A stretch of DNA of 64,000 nucleotides, taken from Desulfobulbus alkaliphilus. GTDB taxonomy: Bacteria; Desulfobacterota; Desulfobulbia; Desulfobulbales; Desulfobulbaceae. The DNA lies in NCBI RefSeq assembly GCF_016918545.1, contig NZ_JAFFQC010000002.1, positions 124,001 to 188,000 of the forward strand, in the 5' to 3' direction. Each line of letters opens with the position of its first letter. Within the stretch, counting starts at the first letter, position 1. This document shows positions 1 through 8,708 of this stretch, piece by piece. Made by a program: the position numbers and the translations under genes. Under the pieces are notes generated by a model. It did no database searches. It was given only the letters and a program-made list of their open reading frames with translations, and had not been told where the DNA came from.

Positions 1-36
1 ATACCTCCTTTTCATCCGCACCGGCTTTATTCCCTG

Positions 37-254
37 CCTGAATCCGTGAGCGTTCGTCCGTGCGTCAGCTTGGTTGTTCGTGACCTTTCGATTAATGGAC
101 ACTTTATCGGACGGTTACGGGCAATGAAGATGGCGTGCGGACGGATGCCCCGAAGGGCGGCGGGTGAAAGTTATTGCCAAGGATTCCGCGGCAATTATAA
201 AATGATTACAGTAATATATGCCCAAAACAAGCGTCCAGCCGTCACGGATTCAGG
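37..254 (+). mobile_element. CCTGAATCCGTGA-type MITE-like element, copy R1 (orientation A)
   Basis: This is a full-length 218-bp copy. It begins CCTGAATCCGTGA and ends with the exact inverse, TCACGGATTCAGG. Inside are the conserved blocks shared by all copies, including the central GC hairpin near 145-160. The flanks CCCTG and TCCTT match at only 3 of 5 positions, so the target duplication is decayed or absent. The right end supplies the last three codons and the stop of the sensor-kinase gene on the minus strand. A 74-codon open frame crosses the copy but is not called as a gene. Confidence 0.85.
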
Positions 255-1924
255 TCCTTGGTATCGGTGAAGGTCAATATCCTGCTGGTCCCGACATACT
301 CTTTCCCGGTGAATCCGGTCATCGAAGTCATCTTTCGGGTCAGTTCACCGATTTGCCGTAGATTGCGGATGATTATTTCCAATTCACCGGCCTCTTCGGG
401 TTGCGTTCGGTCCTCGGCGAGCAATTCCGCCGTCCCTAATGCCGCAAACAATGGGGTGTTGATCTCATGAGCCACGGTCCCGGCCAATTCGACGACCCCC
501 TGTAGTTTGCCACGCTCCATCTTTTCTTCCGCCAGCATCCGTTCACTGGTAATGTCACGAATGATCTCGACGACATAGTCTATGTGTCCATCCGCATCAA
601 AAATCGGCGATGCCGTCCGTTCGAGCCAACGCGTCCCTTCGCTGCCGGGAGACTTCTGGATAAAGGGCTGCATCGTTTTCCCCTGAAGGATCTGATCGAC
701 CGGGCAGCAGGCAGCATCAGCGGTGCAGGTACACAGTTCGCCGTACTCCATGCCCAGAATCTCAGCCTCCTTTTTACCCGTGGCGTCAAGAAAAACCTGA
801 TTGGCAAGAACCACTCGGCGTTGACGATCAAGAACAAGCAGTTGATGCTGCAGGCTATTGATAATGTCGGCAAGAAACTGTTCATGCGCCTCGATCCGTT
901 CGACAAGCCCATTGATCTGTTGATAGCTTCTGGCATTGCGAATGGCTGAACCACCCACTTCGGCCAGGGTGACGGCAAAACGGACCTCGGTATCGGTAAA
1001 CACCCTGGGAGCATCGGCCAGAATGCGCATGACTCCAATCACTTCTTCATTGACCTGCACCGGAACAGCCAGCAGCGATACAATTCCTTCATCAAGCATC
1101 TGCTGCCGGTATTCAACCCTTCGATCACTGCTGACATCATAAATTGCCACGGGTTCTCCACTGAGAACCATGCGGATATTCTGTTCCTTTTCAACCATTC
1201 CTCGCTGCAGATATCTGTCAGAAACACCCGAGGCTGCTACCAGCTCCAGTCGCTTTTTGTCAGGATCCAGCAGTCGCAGGGTGCAGGCTTTGGTATTCAT
1301 GGCCACCGCAACCCGTTCAACAATGGAACGAAGCACGGCATCCAGATCCAGGGTTGAATTGACCAGCCGGGAAATCTCCTGAATTTCACGAAGAAAATTC
1401 AACTGGTTGGCCATCTCGCGAAACATCCGCCCATGGGAAATGACAACACCAACCTGTTCGGCGAGGACCATGGAAGAAGAGATCTCGCTCGAGGAGAAAT
1501 TTCTTGGCTTCCGGGTGAGAAGACGCATGATACCGATGAGTTCACCCTGGAAAACTATAGGCAGTGTGAGGACTCCCTTGATCCCTTCACGAACGGCTGC
1601 TTCCCGGAAAGGATAGAAGGGGTTCTCGTCGACATGGGAATCAGAGACCGGGCATCCCGAACGAACCCGGGCCATGGTGGCTTCCGTATCGATAATCTCC
1701 CGGGAAAGATATTCAATAGAAACACCATGGGCTGCACCGAGTACAAAAGAACGGGTCGAGGTGTCAAGCAACCGGATAGTGCAGGCATCGATGCCGAGCA
1801 ATTGCGGCAGGCTGCGGACAATGGTATCCATAATCTCCTGGGGATCAAACACCATCGAGGTCAGCCCGGCGACCTTGCCAACGACCTGGAGAAACTGGTA
1901 CTCAAGTGTTTGCTGATTCTCCAC
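242..1924 (-). CDS. GAF-GAF-PAS sensor protein with HisKA domain but no ATPase domain
   Basis: A predicted cytoplasmic signalling protein of 560 aa with no membrane segment. Two GAF domains (about residues 20-165 and 185-335) are followed by a PAS domain (about 350-460) with a Cys-rich stretch (CTCTADAACCP), then a dimerisation/phosphoacceptor helix pair with the H-box GTVAHEINTPL (His near 486). No N, G1, F or G2 boxes follow, so the catalytic ATPase domain is missing and the protein must be phosphorylated by another kinase or work differently. The last residues DLNP and the stop codon lie inside repeat R1, so the native tail was probably replaced. The receiver gene upstream at 2007-2378 is the likely partner. 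The fold assignment is firm; the ligand is unknown. Confidence 0.85.
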   Translation of the reverse strand: MENQQTLEYQFLQVVGKVAGLTSMVFDPQEIMDTIVRSLPQLLGIDACTIRLLDTSTRSFVLGAAHGVSIEYLSREIIDTEATMARVRSGCPVSDSHVDENPFYPFREAAVREGIKGVLTLPIVFQGELIGIMRLLTRKPRNFSSSEISSSMVLAEQVGVVISHGRMFREMANQLNFLREIQEISRLVNSTLDLDAVLRSIVERVAVAMNTKACTLRLLDPDKKRLELVAASGVSDRYLQRGMVEKEQNIRMVLSGEPVAIYDVSSDRRVEYRQQMLDEGIVSLLAVPVQVNEEVIGVMRILADAPRVFTDTEVRFAVTLAEVGGSAIRNARSYQQINGLVERIEAHEQFLADIINSLQHQLLVLDRQRRVVLANQVFLDATGKKEAEILGMEYGELCTCTADAACCPVDQILQGKTMQPFIQKSPGSEGTRWLERTASPIFDADGHIDYVVEIIRDITSERMLAEEKMERGKLQGVVELAGTVAHEINTPLFAALGTAELLAEDRTQPEEAGELEIIIRNLRQIGELTRKMTSMTGFTGKEYVGTSRILTFTDTKDLNP

Positions 1925-2006
1925 GACAGCCTCTCGTCTGTGACTCAGTAGCGCTCATGGGGCAACGATGGATTTTGTTCTGAGCAACACATTCCGAACC
2001 CGCAAG

Positions 2007-2378
2007 TCATTGACCGGATCCCGCGGTCAGCACCTTTTCCACTTTTTCTTCCAGTTCGGCACGGTCAATGGGCTTGACACAGTATTCATCCGCACCCAGA
2101 CTGATGGCTTCCCGGGCGGTCTCCACCGTTGGATAGCCAGTGAGCATGATGGCTCGAACCGAGGGGTTTTCTTTTTTCAGAACAGCCAAAACTTCGATAC
2201 CGCTCATTTTTTTTAGCTTTATATCGAGGATGGCAAGATCAACAGGGTTCTTTCGGGCAAAGGCAATCGCTTCATCCTCTTCCGTAAAAGTATGAACGGT
2301 GTGCCCCTTTTTTCGTAATATTTTGCCAACGAGCACAGTGGCGTCGAGAACATCATCAAGGGCAAGAATTTCAGCCAT
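2007..2378 (-). CDS. Stand-alone response regulator receiver protein
   Basis: A CheY-like single receiver domain of 123 aa with no output domain. It has the acidic pair DD at 8-9, the phosphoacceptor Asp at about 52 (LAILDIKLKK), Thr at about 80 (MLTGYP) and Lys at about 102 (VKPID). AGGAGGATTGC precedes the ATG, a strong ribosome site that fixes the start. It lies 82 bases upstream of the GAF/PAS kinase on the same strand. It probably passes phosphate to or from that ATPase-less protein or to a separate regulator; the partner is inferred from position only. Confidence 0.9.
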   Translation of the reverse strand: MAEILALDDVLDATVLVGKILRKKGHTVHTFTEEDEAIAFARKNPVDLAILDIKLKKMSGIEVLAVLKKENPSVRAIMLTGYPTVETAREAISLGADEYCVKPIDRAELEEKVEKVLTAGSGQ

Positions 2379-2896
2379 GCAATCCTCCTGAAAAAATACA
2401 CCTATCGTTTTTGCCAGGACAAGAGCCGCTCATCGGCTTGGATACGATTCCGGAGGAGATCGTCCTGGTGGTCATGATATCGCCCTTCTCTTTTCGCTGA
2501 TCAACGAAGCTTGATGACGGATATGGCGACCATTTTCTTGTTGCATCCGGTGGGTTCCGATCGGCTGCACACGCAAACAAAAGAAAAAAAACAACATTAT
2601 AAAGGCTTGACCCAACTCTGTTGCTGCCAGTTTTTTCATTCTTTGCAGTATCAATGCCAATCCGATGTCAAGCCCGCACAGTGATACCCGCGCCGGCTGT
2701 TCATCAGCCCATCCCCTTAAATAAATATACTTTTTTAAAATGAATAGACAGTCCGTGTCACCGAGCAGGTCGCTGCGGTGGAGCAGGTTATCCTTTCAGT
2801 GCGCAACAAATAAGATGCACTGAGAAACAAATAAGATGCGCCCGGCTCAACCGGGGCGAAAGAAAGGAAAAAGGAAGGAAGGAAGGAGAGTTGCGG
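2379..2896. other. Gene-free stretch with small direct repeats
   Basis: About 520 bases with no convincing coding frame. It should hold the promoter of the receiver gene. Near 2805-2840 a short block (ACAAATAAGATGC) occurs twice in tandem. It is followed by a GC hairpin (CGCCCGGCTCAACCGGGGCG) and a purine-rich GGAA-repeat run up to 2888, directly before element R2. I see no sigma-54 site. Confidence 0.5.
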
Positions 2897-3114
2897 CCAG
2901 GATACATGAACATTCGTCCGTACGTCCACTTTATTGTCAATAACCGTTGGACTAAAGGACACTTTATCGGACAGGTACGGGCAATGAATATGGCGCGCGG
3001 GGGGATGCCCCGAAGGGCGGCTGGTGAAAGTTATTGTCAAGGATTCCTCAACAATTATAAAATGATTACAGAAGGATATATCCGAAATAAGGGTCCAGCC
3101 GTCACGGATCCAGG
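2897..3114 (+). mobile_element. MITE-like element, copy R2 (orientation A)
   Basis: A 218-bp copy with a degraded left end (CCAGGATACATGA) and an intact right end (TCACGGATCCAGG). The interior is collinear with R1, including the central hairpin. The flanks TGCGG and TCTGA do not form a clear duplication, which suggests an old copy. Its right end carries the stop codon of the Cys-cluster gene on the minus strand. Confidence 0.8.
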
Positions 3115-3518
3115 TCTGAGTGACCATGGCAACGATTGACTGGTAAAAGCACCTGTTCCACCCGCGGCTGAATAATATCCAGCAACTCCGAATTTTCCAG
3201 GTACGGACAGGGTTTGTCATAAGGAAAATCCCGGCACTGTTGCGGACGGGCTTCATGAATGGTGCAGCGCCGACACATCCGCTCGTTGCTCAGCAGGATA
3301 CAGGAACCGTCTTCCCTGGTTTTGAAGGTGTTTTTCCCTTCCATGAACCGCCGCCGCACTTCGCCGTCGCTGATACCAAAATACCGGGCAATCCTGTTGA
3401 TATCCTCCGCCCGGATAAGCAGAGTGGAGCCGGGGAGACGATAACAGCAATAGCCGGGACAGTACTTGCAATAGTTTTTATTGTGGGCCAGAACATACCC
3501 GGCAGGATTTTTCTCCAT
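3102..3518 (-). CDS. YkgJ-like cysteine-cluster (putative metal-binding) protein
   Basis: A 138-aa protein rich in cysteines: CKYCPGYCC near the N-terminus, then CRRCTIH, QQCRDFPYDKPC. This is the arrangement of the CxxCxxxCC zinc/iron-chelating family; the biochemical role of that family is not settled. The start follows the stop of the NtrC-type regulator by one base, so the two genes are translationally coupled. The final residues DLDP and the stop codon are formed by the end of repeat R2, the same frame solution seen at the kinase at 242. The original C-terminus may therefore have been a little different. Confidence 0.8.
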   Translation of the reverse strand: MEKNPAGYVLAHNKNYCKYCPGYCCYRLPGSTLLIRAEDINRIARYFGISDGEVRRRFMEGKNTFKTREDGSCILLSNERMCRRCTIHEARPQQCRDFPYDKPCPYLENSELLDIIQPRVEQVLLPVNRCHGHSDLDP

Positions 3519-3519
3519 G

Positions 3520-4929
3520 TCAGCGAAAACTCCCTGGTTCGATTCGATAGCGACGGAGCAGGCGCTGCAGGGCCTGCCTCTCCATTCCGCAAGCCCGGGC
3601 AGCGACAGTTATGTTACCGCCAGCAGCCTGAAGGGCCTCAGTGAGATATTCCGCATTGAATTGCTCCAGAATGTTGTGCTTGGCTTCTTTATAGGAAAGA
3701 TGCCGCCAGGTATCACGACTGCCGGTTTGCACCGGTTCGGCCGGAAATGAATAATGATCAACGAGGTCTTCTATTTCAATGCGGCTGCCCTGACTGAGCA
3801 GCACGGCTCGATTGACGACATTTTCCAATTCCCGGACATTGCCGGCCCAGGGTCGCTGCATCAGGTTACGCAGGGCATCGGCGCTGAATTCCAATTCCTC
3901 CCGCCCGTGTTCTTTGCTGTAGCGTTCGAGAAAATGCTGTGCCAAAAGGGGAATGTCGGACACCATATCCAACAGGGAGGGCATGGTCACCGTCATAACG
4001 TTGAGCCGATAGAACAGATCCTCCCGGAACTCACCGCGTTTGATTTTTCCTTCCAGATCCTGGTTGGTCGAAGCCACGACCCGAACATCAACACTGAAGG
4101 TCTTGTTCTGCCCCAGTGGCTGGACCTCTTTCTGCTGCAAAACCCGAAGAAGCTTGGTCTGCACCGCAACCGGGATATCAGCGATTTCATCCAGGAGAAT
4201 GGTCGAACCCTGAGCCTCGACAAAAAGGCCGGTCTTGTCCTGGTCGGCACCGGTGAAGGCTCCCCGGCGATAGCCAAACAACTCACTCTCGAGAATATGC
4301 TCCGGCAGAGCCGGGCAATTAACCGTCACCATGGCCCGATGTGCTCGACCGGATAGGGCATGCAGGGCTCTAGCCGCCAATTCCTTGCCGGTGCCCGACT
4401 CACCGCGAATTAAAACGGTCACATTACTGGACGCGACGCGCTCAATCAATTCCAACGTCCGCAGCATACGTTGTGAACGGCCGACAAAACCATGTCGATT
4501 CCCCCCGTCATCGAGGCGATGCTGGAGCCGTTTGTTTTCCCGTAGCAGTCGGGTTCGTTCAACAGCCCTGTCAATGGTGCGAATGATGCGCTCATTGTCG
4601 AAGGGTTTTTCAATGAAATCGTAGGCACCTTCCTTGAGAGCCTGTACCGCCATTGCAATCGTCCCGTACCCGGTCATGAGAATGGTGGTGATGGCAGTAT
4701 CCAGCCTATTGATTTGGCCGAGAAACTCAAATCCATCCATTCCTGGCATCTTAATATCGGTAAGGATGACATCAAAGTCATGATCCTTGAGTTGCAACAA
4801 GGCCTGTTCGGCGGAAAAAGCCGTCTCCACGGTGTAACCGCATTTTTTCACCAGCACTTTGGTCAACAGATTGAGCATATCGTGCTCATCATCGACAATC
4901 AGTACTTGTGGACGATCTTTCCGCTTCAT
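3520..4929 (-). CDS. NtrC-family sigma-54-dependent response regulator
   Basis: A transcriptional activator of 469 aa in three parts. A receiver domain has Asp58 (VILTDIKMPG) and Lys108 (EKPF). The AAA+ domain has Walker A GESGTGKE at 176-183, the sigma-54 contact loop GAFTGA at 223-228 and Walker B STILLDEIAD. A Fis-type helix-turn-helix follows at the C-terminus (about 437-469). It should activate sigma-54 promoters when phosphorylated, but the target promoters and the cognate kinase are not visible here. The YkgJ-like gene follows after one base and is co-transcribed. Confidence 0.93.
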   Translation of the reverse strand: MKRKDRPQVLIVDDEHDMLNLLTKVLVKKCGYTVETAFSAEQALLQLKDHDFDVILTDIKMPGMDGFEFLGQINRLDTAITTILMTGYGTIAMAVQALKEGAYDFIEKPFDNERIIRTIDRAVERTRLLRENKRLQHRLDDGGNRHGFVGRSQRMLRTLELIERVASSNVTVLIRGESGTGKELAARALHALSGRAHRAMVTVNCPALPEHILESELFGYRRGAFTGADQDKTGLFVEAQGSTILLDEIADIPVAVQTKLLRVLQQKEVQPLGQNKTFSVDVRVVASTNQDLEGKIKRGEFREDLFYRLNVMTVTMPSLLDMVSDIPLLAQHFLERYSKEHGREELEFSADALRNLMQRPWAGNVRELENVVNRAVLLSQGSRIEIEDLVDHYSFPAEPVQTGSRDTWRHLSYKEAKHNILEQFNAEYLTEALQAAGGNITVAARACGMERQALQRLLRRYRIEPGSFR

Positions 4930-5069
4930 GGTCGTATCCTTTTAGTCCCCACAGTGCTGAGAGCATGCAAATGATTGAGGTTGAAGAATCCCGGAAGGAC
5001 ACCTGCCGAGAAGAACAGAGAATGCTTCATCTTTGGCCACCGACGAAACGGAAAAAATCGCGGGAAGGT

Positions 5070-6098
5070 TCACTCGCCCCCCTGTCCTCCGTCACTGGAG
5101 CGAAAATGATCATACCCCCGGTATGCTACAACCTCCTCGCTGCAGGTGCCGTCGGCAAGCCGGCGAACCAGGGTCACCCCCGTTCCTTCGATAATATCAC
5201 CAACCGGCGAAACCTTCAGCTCACACTTTTCGGCAATGCGGCGTATCGCAGCGCTGTTGGCGGGATCAGCGGTGAACAGCAATTCGTAATCCTCACCGCC
5301 GCTGATAATCCAGTTCAGCGTATCCGCGCCCACGAGTCGAGCCGGCCGAGCCAGGGTTGCCGCACCGGGCAGATCGTGCCCGATAATCCGTCCTGCCACT
5401 CCGGATTGCCTGCAGATATGAGCCAGATCGGTGGCCAGTCCATCGGAGAGATCCATCATGGCATGAACCAGCCCCGCAGCAGCCAGCGCCTGTCCCAGAG
5501 CGACCCTGGCGGTGGGATTGAGATGTTTTTCGCGGATGGCGGCAAAGTCCTGCTCATCCGCACCGATACCACTGCTCAGCATATGCAGGCCGGCGGCCGC
5601 CAGGCCAAGTTCACCGCTCACCCAGATGGTGTCTCCGGGGCGGGCACCGTGGCGATACACAACCCTGCTGGTCTCAATTTGACCGATAACCGTCAGGGTG
5701 AAAGCAAATCCATCCGGATTGCGCACCGTATCACCGCCGATAATCAGGCATCCATATTCGCGACAAGCAGCGGCGAGGCCGTTGCCAAAGGCCTTGAACC
5801 ATTCCTGGTCAAACCCCCGAGGCATGGCTGCTGAGAGGAGGACAAAAAGTGGTGCCCCTCCCATGGCGGCAATATCACTGACATTGACGGAAACAGCCTT
5901 TCGCCCCACTTTCTCCGGGGGATGAAAAGACGTATCAAAATGAATCGATTCAATCAACGTGTCCATGGTCAACAACCAGGATCTGCGATCATCCCGGGCG
6001 ACCACCGCGCAATCATCGCCGATACCAGCAACAAGATCCGCTGAACTTTCCGGGCCGGCAAGGTCGACGATGTATTCAATAATCTGGCGTTCGTTCAC
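5070..6098 (-). CDS. thiL: Thiamine-monophosphate kinase
   Basis: ThiL phosphorylates thiamine monophosphate to the active cofactor thiamine diphosphate with ATP, the last step of the pathway. The 342-aa protein has the AIRS/PurM-type fold signatures: GIGDDCAVV near residue 26, TMDTLIE, SVNVSDIAAMGG and MDLSDGLATDL. Length and motif order fit the family. It lies 45 kb from the thiS-thiC operon and shows no TPP riboswitch of its own upstream, so it is probably expressed constitutively. Confidence 0.95.
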   Translation of the reverse strand: MNERQIIEYIVDLAGPESSADLVAGIGDDCAVVARDDRRSWLLTMDTLIESIHFDTSFHPPEKVGRKAVSVNVSDIAAMGGAPLFVLLSAAMPRGFDQEWFKAFGNGLAAACREYGCLIIGGDTVRNPDGFAFTLTVIGQIETSRVVYRHGARPGDTIWVSGELGLAAAGLHMLSSGIGADEQDFAAIREKHLNPTARVALGQALAAAGLVHAMMDLSDGLATDLAHICRQSGVAGRIIGHDLPGAATLARPARLVGADTLNWIISGGEDYELLFTADPANSAAIRRIAEKCELKVSPVGDIIEGTGVTLVRRLADGTCSEEVVAYRGYDHFRSSDGGQGGE

Positions 6099-6330
6099 GA
6101 CTGAGAATCCTCGTGGTCAAATTCGACAGCTAGGCAACGCCGCGGTTGCGAAGCCATGGTTTTCTCAAAACAATGCTGGGCAGTGTTTTTTTCGGCGGAG
6201 TTTTTTCAGCTTTTGCTCATCCGGAAAGGCTCTTTGTGCCGCTGCCATATGCATTCCTTCGAAGAACACATATTCACCTGCGCTGAATTTGCCGGCACGA
6301 CTCGATGCAGGAAAAGCCTTGTTTCAGTAT

Positions 6331-6467
6331 CCTGAATCCGTGACGGCTGGGCTCTTGTTTTGGGTATATCTTGCTGTAATCAGATCGTACTTGCAGCAGA
6401 ATCCTTGAGAATACCTTTCATCATCCGCCCTTCGGGGCGTGCGGACGAACGTTCACGGATCCAGAAG
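6331..6467 (+). mobile_element. MITE-like element, copy R3 (orientation B, internally deleted)
   Basis: A 137-bp derivative. The left end CCTGAATCCGTGACGGC and about 100 bases of the left half run to the central hairpin, CGCCCTTCGGGGCG. The sequence then jumps straight to the right terminal block (GCGGACGAACGTTCACGGATCCAG), so roughly 80 bases are missing. Flanking AGTAT and AGTAC match at 4 of 5 positions and look like a 5-bp target duplication. It lies 13 bases past the stop of the hypothetical gene at 6481. Confidence 0.8.
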
Positions 6468-6480
6468 TACGGACACCAGC

Positions 6481-6858
6481 TCACTTGACAACCCGTAGAC
6501 CTCTGTTTCGTTTATTGCCCGGATGCTGTTGCTGCGAATCCAATCCTGATGGAGGGGTTGACGGTGGATCAAAGCGCACTGCCTGGATAAAACGTCCCTC
6601 ACCACCCATGGTGAAGATTTCATCTCCAGTAAACTGTGGGGTCCGCAGGGTCCAGACCACGGTCTGCAAGGGGATGGCAAGTAAATGCATGGTGACCTGC
6701 CACCACTCTTCCTTTCTGCTTTCATCGCGGGTTATATCACCAACCATGGCATAAACGAGCATCTGCGGCTGTTTTGCAGCAATGATAACAATATCTCCCA
6801 CCACTGTGGTTTCCTTGAACGGAATGATTTTTTTCAGTTCTGCTACCAATTTTTCCAT
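6481..6858 (-). CDS. Hypothetical protein
   Basis: A 125-aa protein that I do not recognise. It starts MEKLVAELKKIIPF and continues as a mixed alpha/beta domain, without signal peptide, membrane segment or cysteine motif. The ending (KRNRGLRVVK) is basic. I chose the internal ATG because the upstream in-frame extension (to 6987) looks non-coding. It lies between thiL and the membrane-anchored gene at 7038 on the same strand. Repeat R3 sits just beyond its stop. Confidence 0.6.
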   Translation of the reverse strand: MEKLVAELKKIIPFKETTVVGDIVIIAAKQPQMLVYAMVGDITRDESRKEEWWQVTMHLLAIPLQTVVWTLRTPQFTGDEIFTMGGEGRFIQAVRFDPPSTPPSGLDSQQQHPGNKRNRGLRVVK

Positions 6859-7037
6859 GAAAATCGACCCATACCGGGAGCAAGACACCTTGTCATCCCC
6901 GGAAAAATAGCGAGGAAAAATATGACCGATTGGACGACAAACAACCCTGGATTCCGCCCTGACTTTTGTCCACCGGTTGTCGGTCACCGCTACTCATACC
7001 CATATCTGTACCCGTTTACCAGTGTTTCATCTTACCT

Positions 7038-8708
7038 TCACTGGCTGTTAACGTGACTCGGAATCCAGTTCATTTCCACCAGTATTTCACCGCCGTCAAC
7101 TGAGGCTCGCAGAGTACAGACTTCGGTGGGCTGTAAAACAGAGAGCAAGGGCATGACCAGATACCTCAGCAGCAGCCTGTCTCGTGCCGACAGTATCGAT
7201 GGTCGGTCTTCAGCCTTTTTGACGAACGCCGAGAGGATTGAATGCACCTCGGGTATCAATTTGCCGCTCTGAAAAGTCAGAAAAAAATTTCCAAGGGGTT
7301 CTATAATCCCGGTCTGCAACCATTCCCGATCCATCACTACCCGCCACCGCTGCAGCAAATCAGGGTAATCGGCAACCAGCAAGACCCTGTCCATGAGCAG
7401 ATAGGAAGGTTGAAAGAGCCCATTTGCCATGATCAGGGAGACGATTTCCGTATCATCCGTGGACACCGTCTCCACCGGCAAATCTGCAAGGATATGCTGC
7501 ATAACAGCCTCGGCCGACCCTCGATCCCGAACTTCAAGGAAGAGACCGGCCACCGATTGACTCGAACCGGCAAAAGATTCCTGGTCAATAAATCCTCCAA
7601 ATTGGTTGCCGAATATGTCATCAAAAGCCATGCCGTCCTTACCGCTGCTTTCAGCGAAGCGCCGATCAAGAAACAACCCGGTCGCTTCGGACTCAAATCG
7701 TTGTGACTCGGGAATGAGCTCCAACAGCAACCGCGGCGAGAACCAATTGGTCCAGAAAAGCAGCAGATTTTCCGCTGACAATCGGTCCGCGAAGGGATGA
7801 GGCACCGGAGCAGACAGTTGATAAGCGTTCATCAGGGCTGTGACCTGTTCGGCGCGGAAAGAGGTCACCAAGGTCAGCCGATGCATATCGGTTTCGACCC
7901 GGTGAAAGGCAGCAACATGGTTGGGGTGCATACCCTCTGGAAATCGTTCACCCAGCCAGGCGCTCTCGACATGCCCGCGTACAGCAGCCAGATTGACGTA
8001 GAGAAAAAAATCGGCCTGCGTTCCTGCCTTGCGCTTGAGTTCCTGATACTCCCGGTTGAGTCGCAGCCCGCTGGTATGAGGCCGGAGCATCCCGTCCAGT
8101 GCTCCATCGATACAGCGCCTGACCGGTGCGGGGTCAAGGGCTATGACCAATATTTGGCGATGTTGCCAGATCGTCAGGGTCCCTCCGCAAGCAAGAGGCA
8201 CATGGAAGAGAGACTTTCCCTGATACACGGAAACTTCAGGTGGCCCGGATCCGAGAAAGTCCTGCAGGAGCGGCCTCGCAGCAAAATCATTGTGCAGATC
8301 GACAAGCAGAACCAGATTGGCAAAGACTGTCTCTGCAGCGAAGGGCCGCTTTGTATGATCGGGAAGCAAGGCCACCACGGCTTTACCCGCGAAAAGTTGT
8401 TCAACAAAAGGGGCAGCAGTCATCTGCCTGGCCAGGGCGGCGACTGGTTGCAGTGCATCCATCAGGGTGGCAGCTCCTGCAAACGCTTTCAGGTCACTGA
8501 GTTGGTCGTGGAGATCGGTCACATCCATTTTCAAGATATCCTGGCGCCAAGGTGCCAGGATGCGAGACAGAGCGGTGGTTTCAACCACGGCAACAGTATC
8601 GGCTGGAAGCAGATCCACCGGTTCCGGACCGGAATGGATATTGATCGCCAGCAGGTAGGCAAACAAGCCGAATATGACCAGGAACAACAAATATACCAAG
8701 CGGTTCAT
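7038..8708 (-). CDS. Membrane-anchored periplasmic protein of unknown function
   Basis: A 556-aa protein with an N-terminal hydrophobic segment (about residues 3-24), which should act as an uncleaved anchor, followed by a long soluble part. The soluble part has repeated motifs of the type LPADTVAVVETT, VEQLFAGKAVVALLPD and SVAGLFLEVRDRG, reminiscent of DUF3352-like proteins; I cannot confirm that family. The start codon overlaps the stop of the hybrid kinase gene by four bases (ATGA), so the two are co-expressed. The function may relate to the envelope stimulus sensed by the kinase; that is inference from position. Confidence 0.7.
   Translation of the reverse strand: MNRLVYLLFLVIFGLFAYLLAINIHSGPEPVDLLPADTVAVVETTALSRILAPWRQDILKMDVTDLHDQLSDLKAFAGAATLMDALQPVAALARQMTAAPFVEQLFAGKAVVALLPDHTKRPFAAETVFANLVLLVDLHNDFAARPLLQDFLGSGPPEVSVYQGKSLFHVPLACGGTLTIWQHRQILVIALDPAPVRRCIDGALDGMLRPHTSGLRLNREYQELKRKAGTQADFFLYVNLAAVRGHVESAWLGERFPEGMHPNHVAAFHRVETDMHRLTLVTSFRAEQVTALMNAYQLSAPVPHPFADRLSAENLLLFWTNWFSPRLLLELIPESQRFESEATGLFLDRRFAESSGKDGMAFDDIFGNQFGGFIDQESFAGSSQSVAGLFLEVRDRGSAEAVMQHILADLPVETVSTDDTEIVSLIMANGLFQPSYLLMDRVLLVADYPDLLQRWRVVMDREWLQTGIIEPLGNFFLTFQSGKLIPEVHSILSAFVKKAEDRPSILSARDRLLLRYLVMPLLSVLQPTEVCTLRASVDGGEILVEMNWIPSHVNSQ

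Noticed and set aside
46-270. 74-codon frame across R1 (and similar frames in R2, R5, R12, R13) as a protein-coding gene
   Set aside because: It lies wholly inside the repeat, has no ribosome site, and is broken in other copies. It is kept only as a finding about frame retention.
2735-3256. 173-codon minus-strand frame over R2 and upstream DNA
   Set aside because: It runs through the repeat and low-complexity purine repeats, with no domain and no ribosome site.
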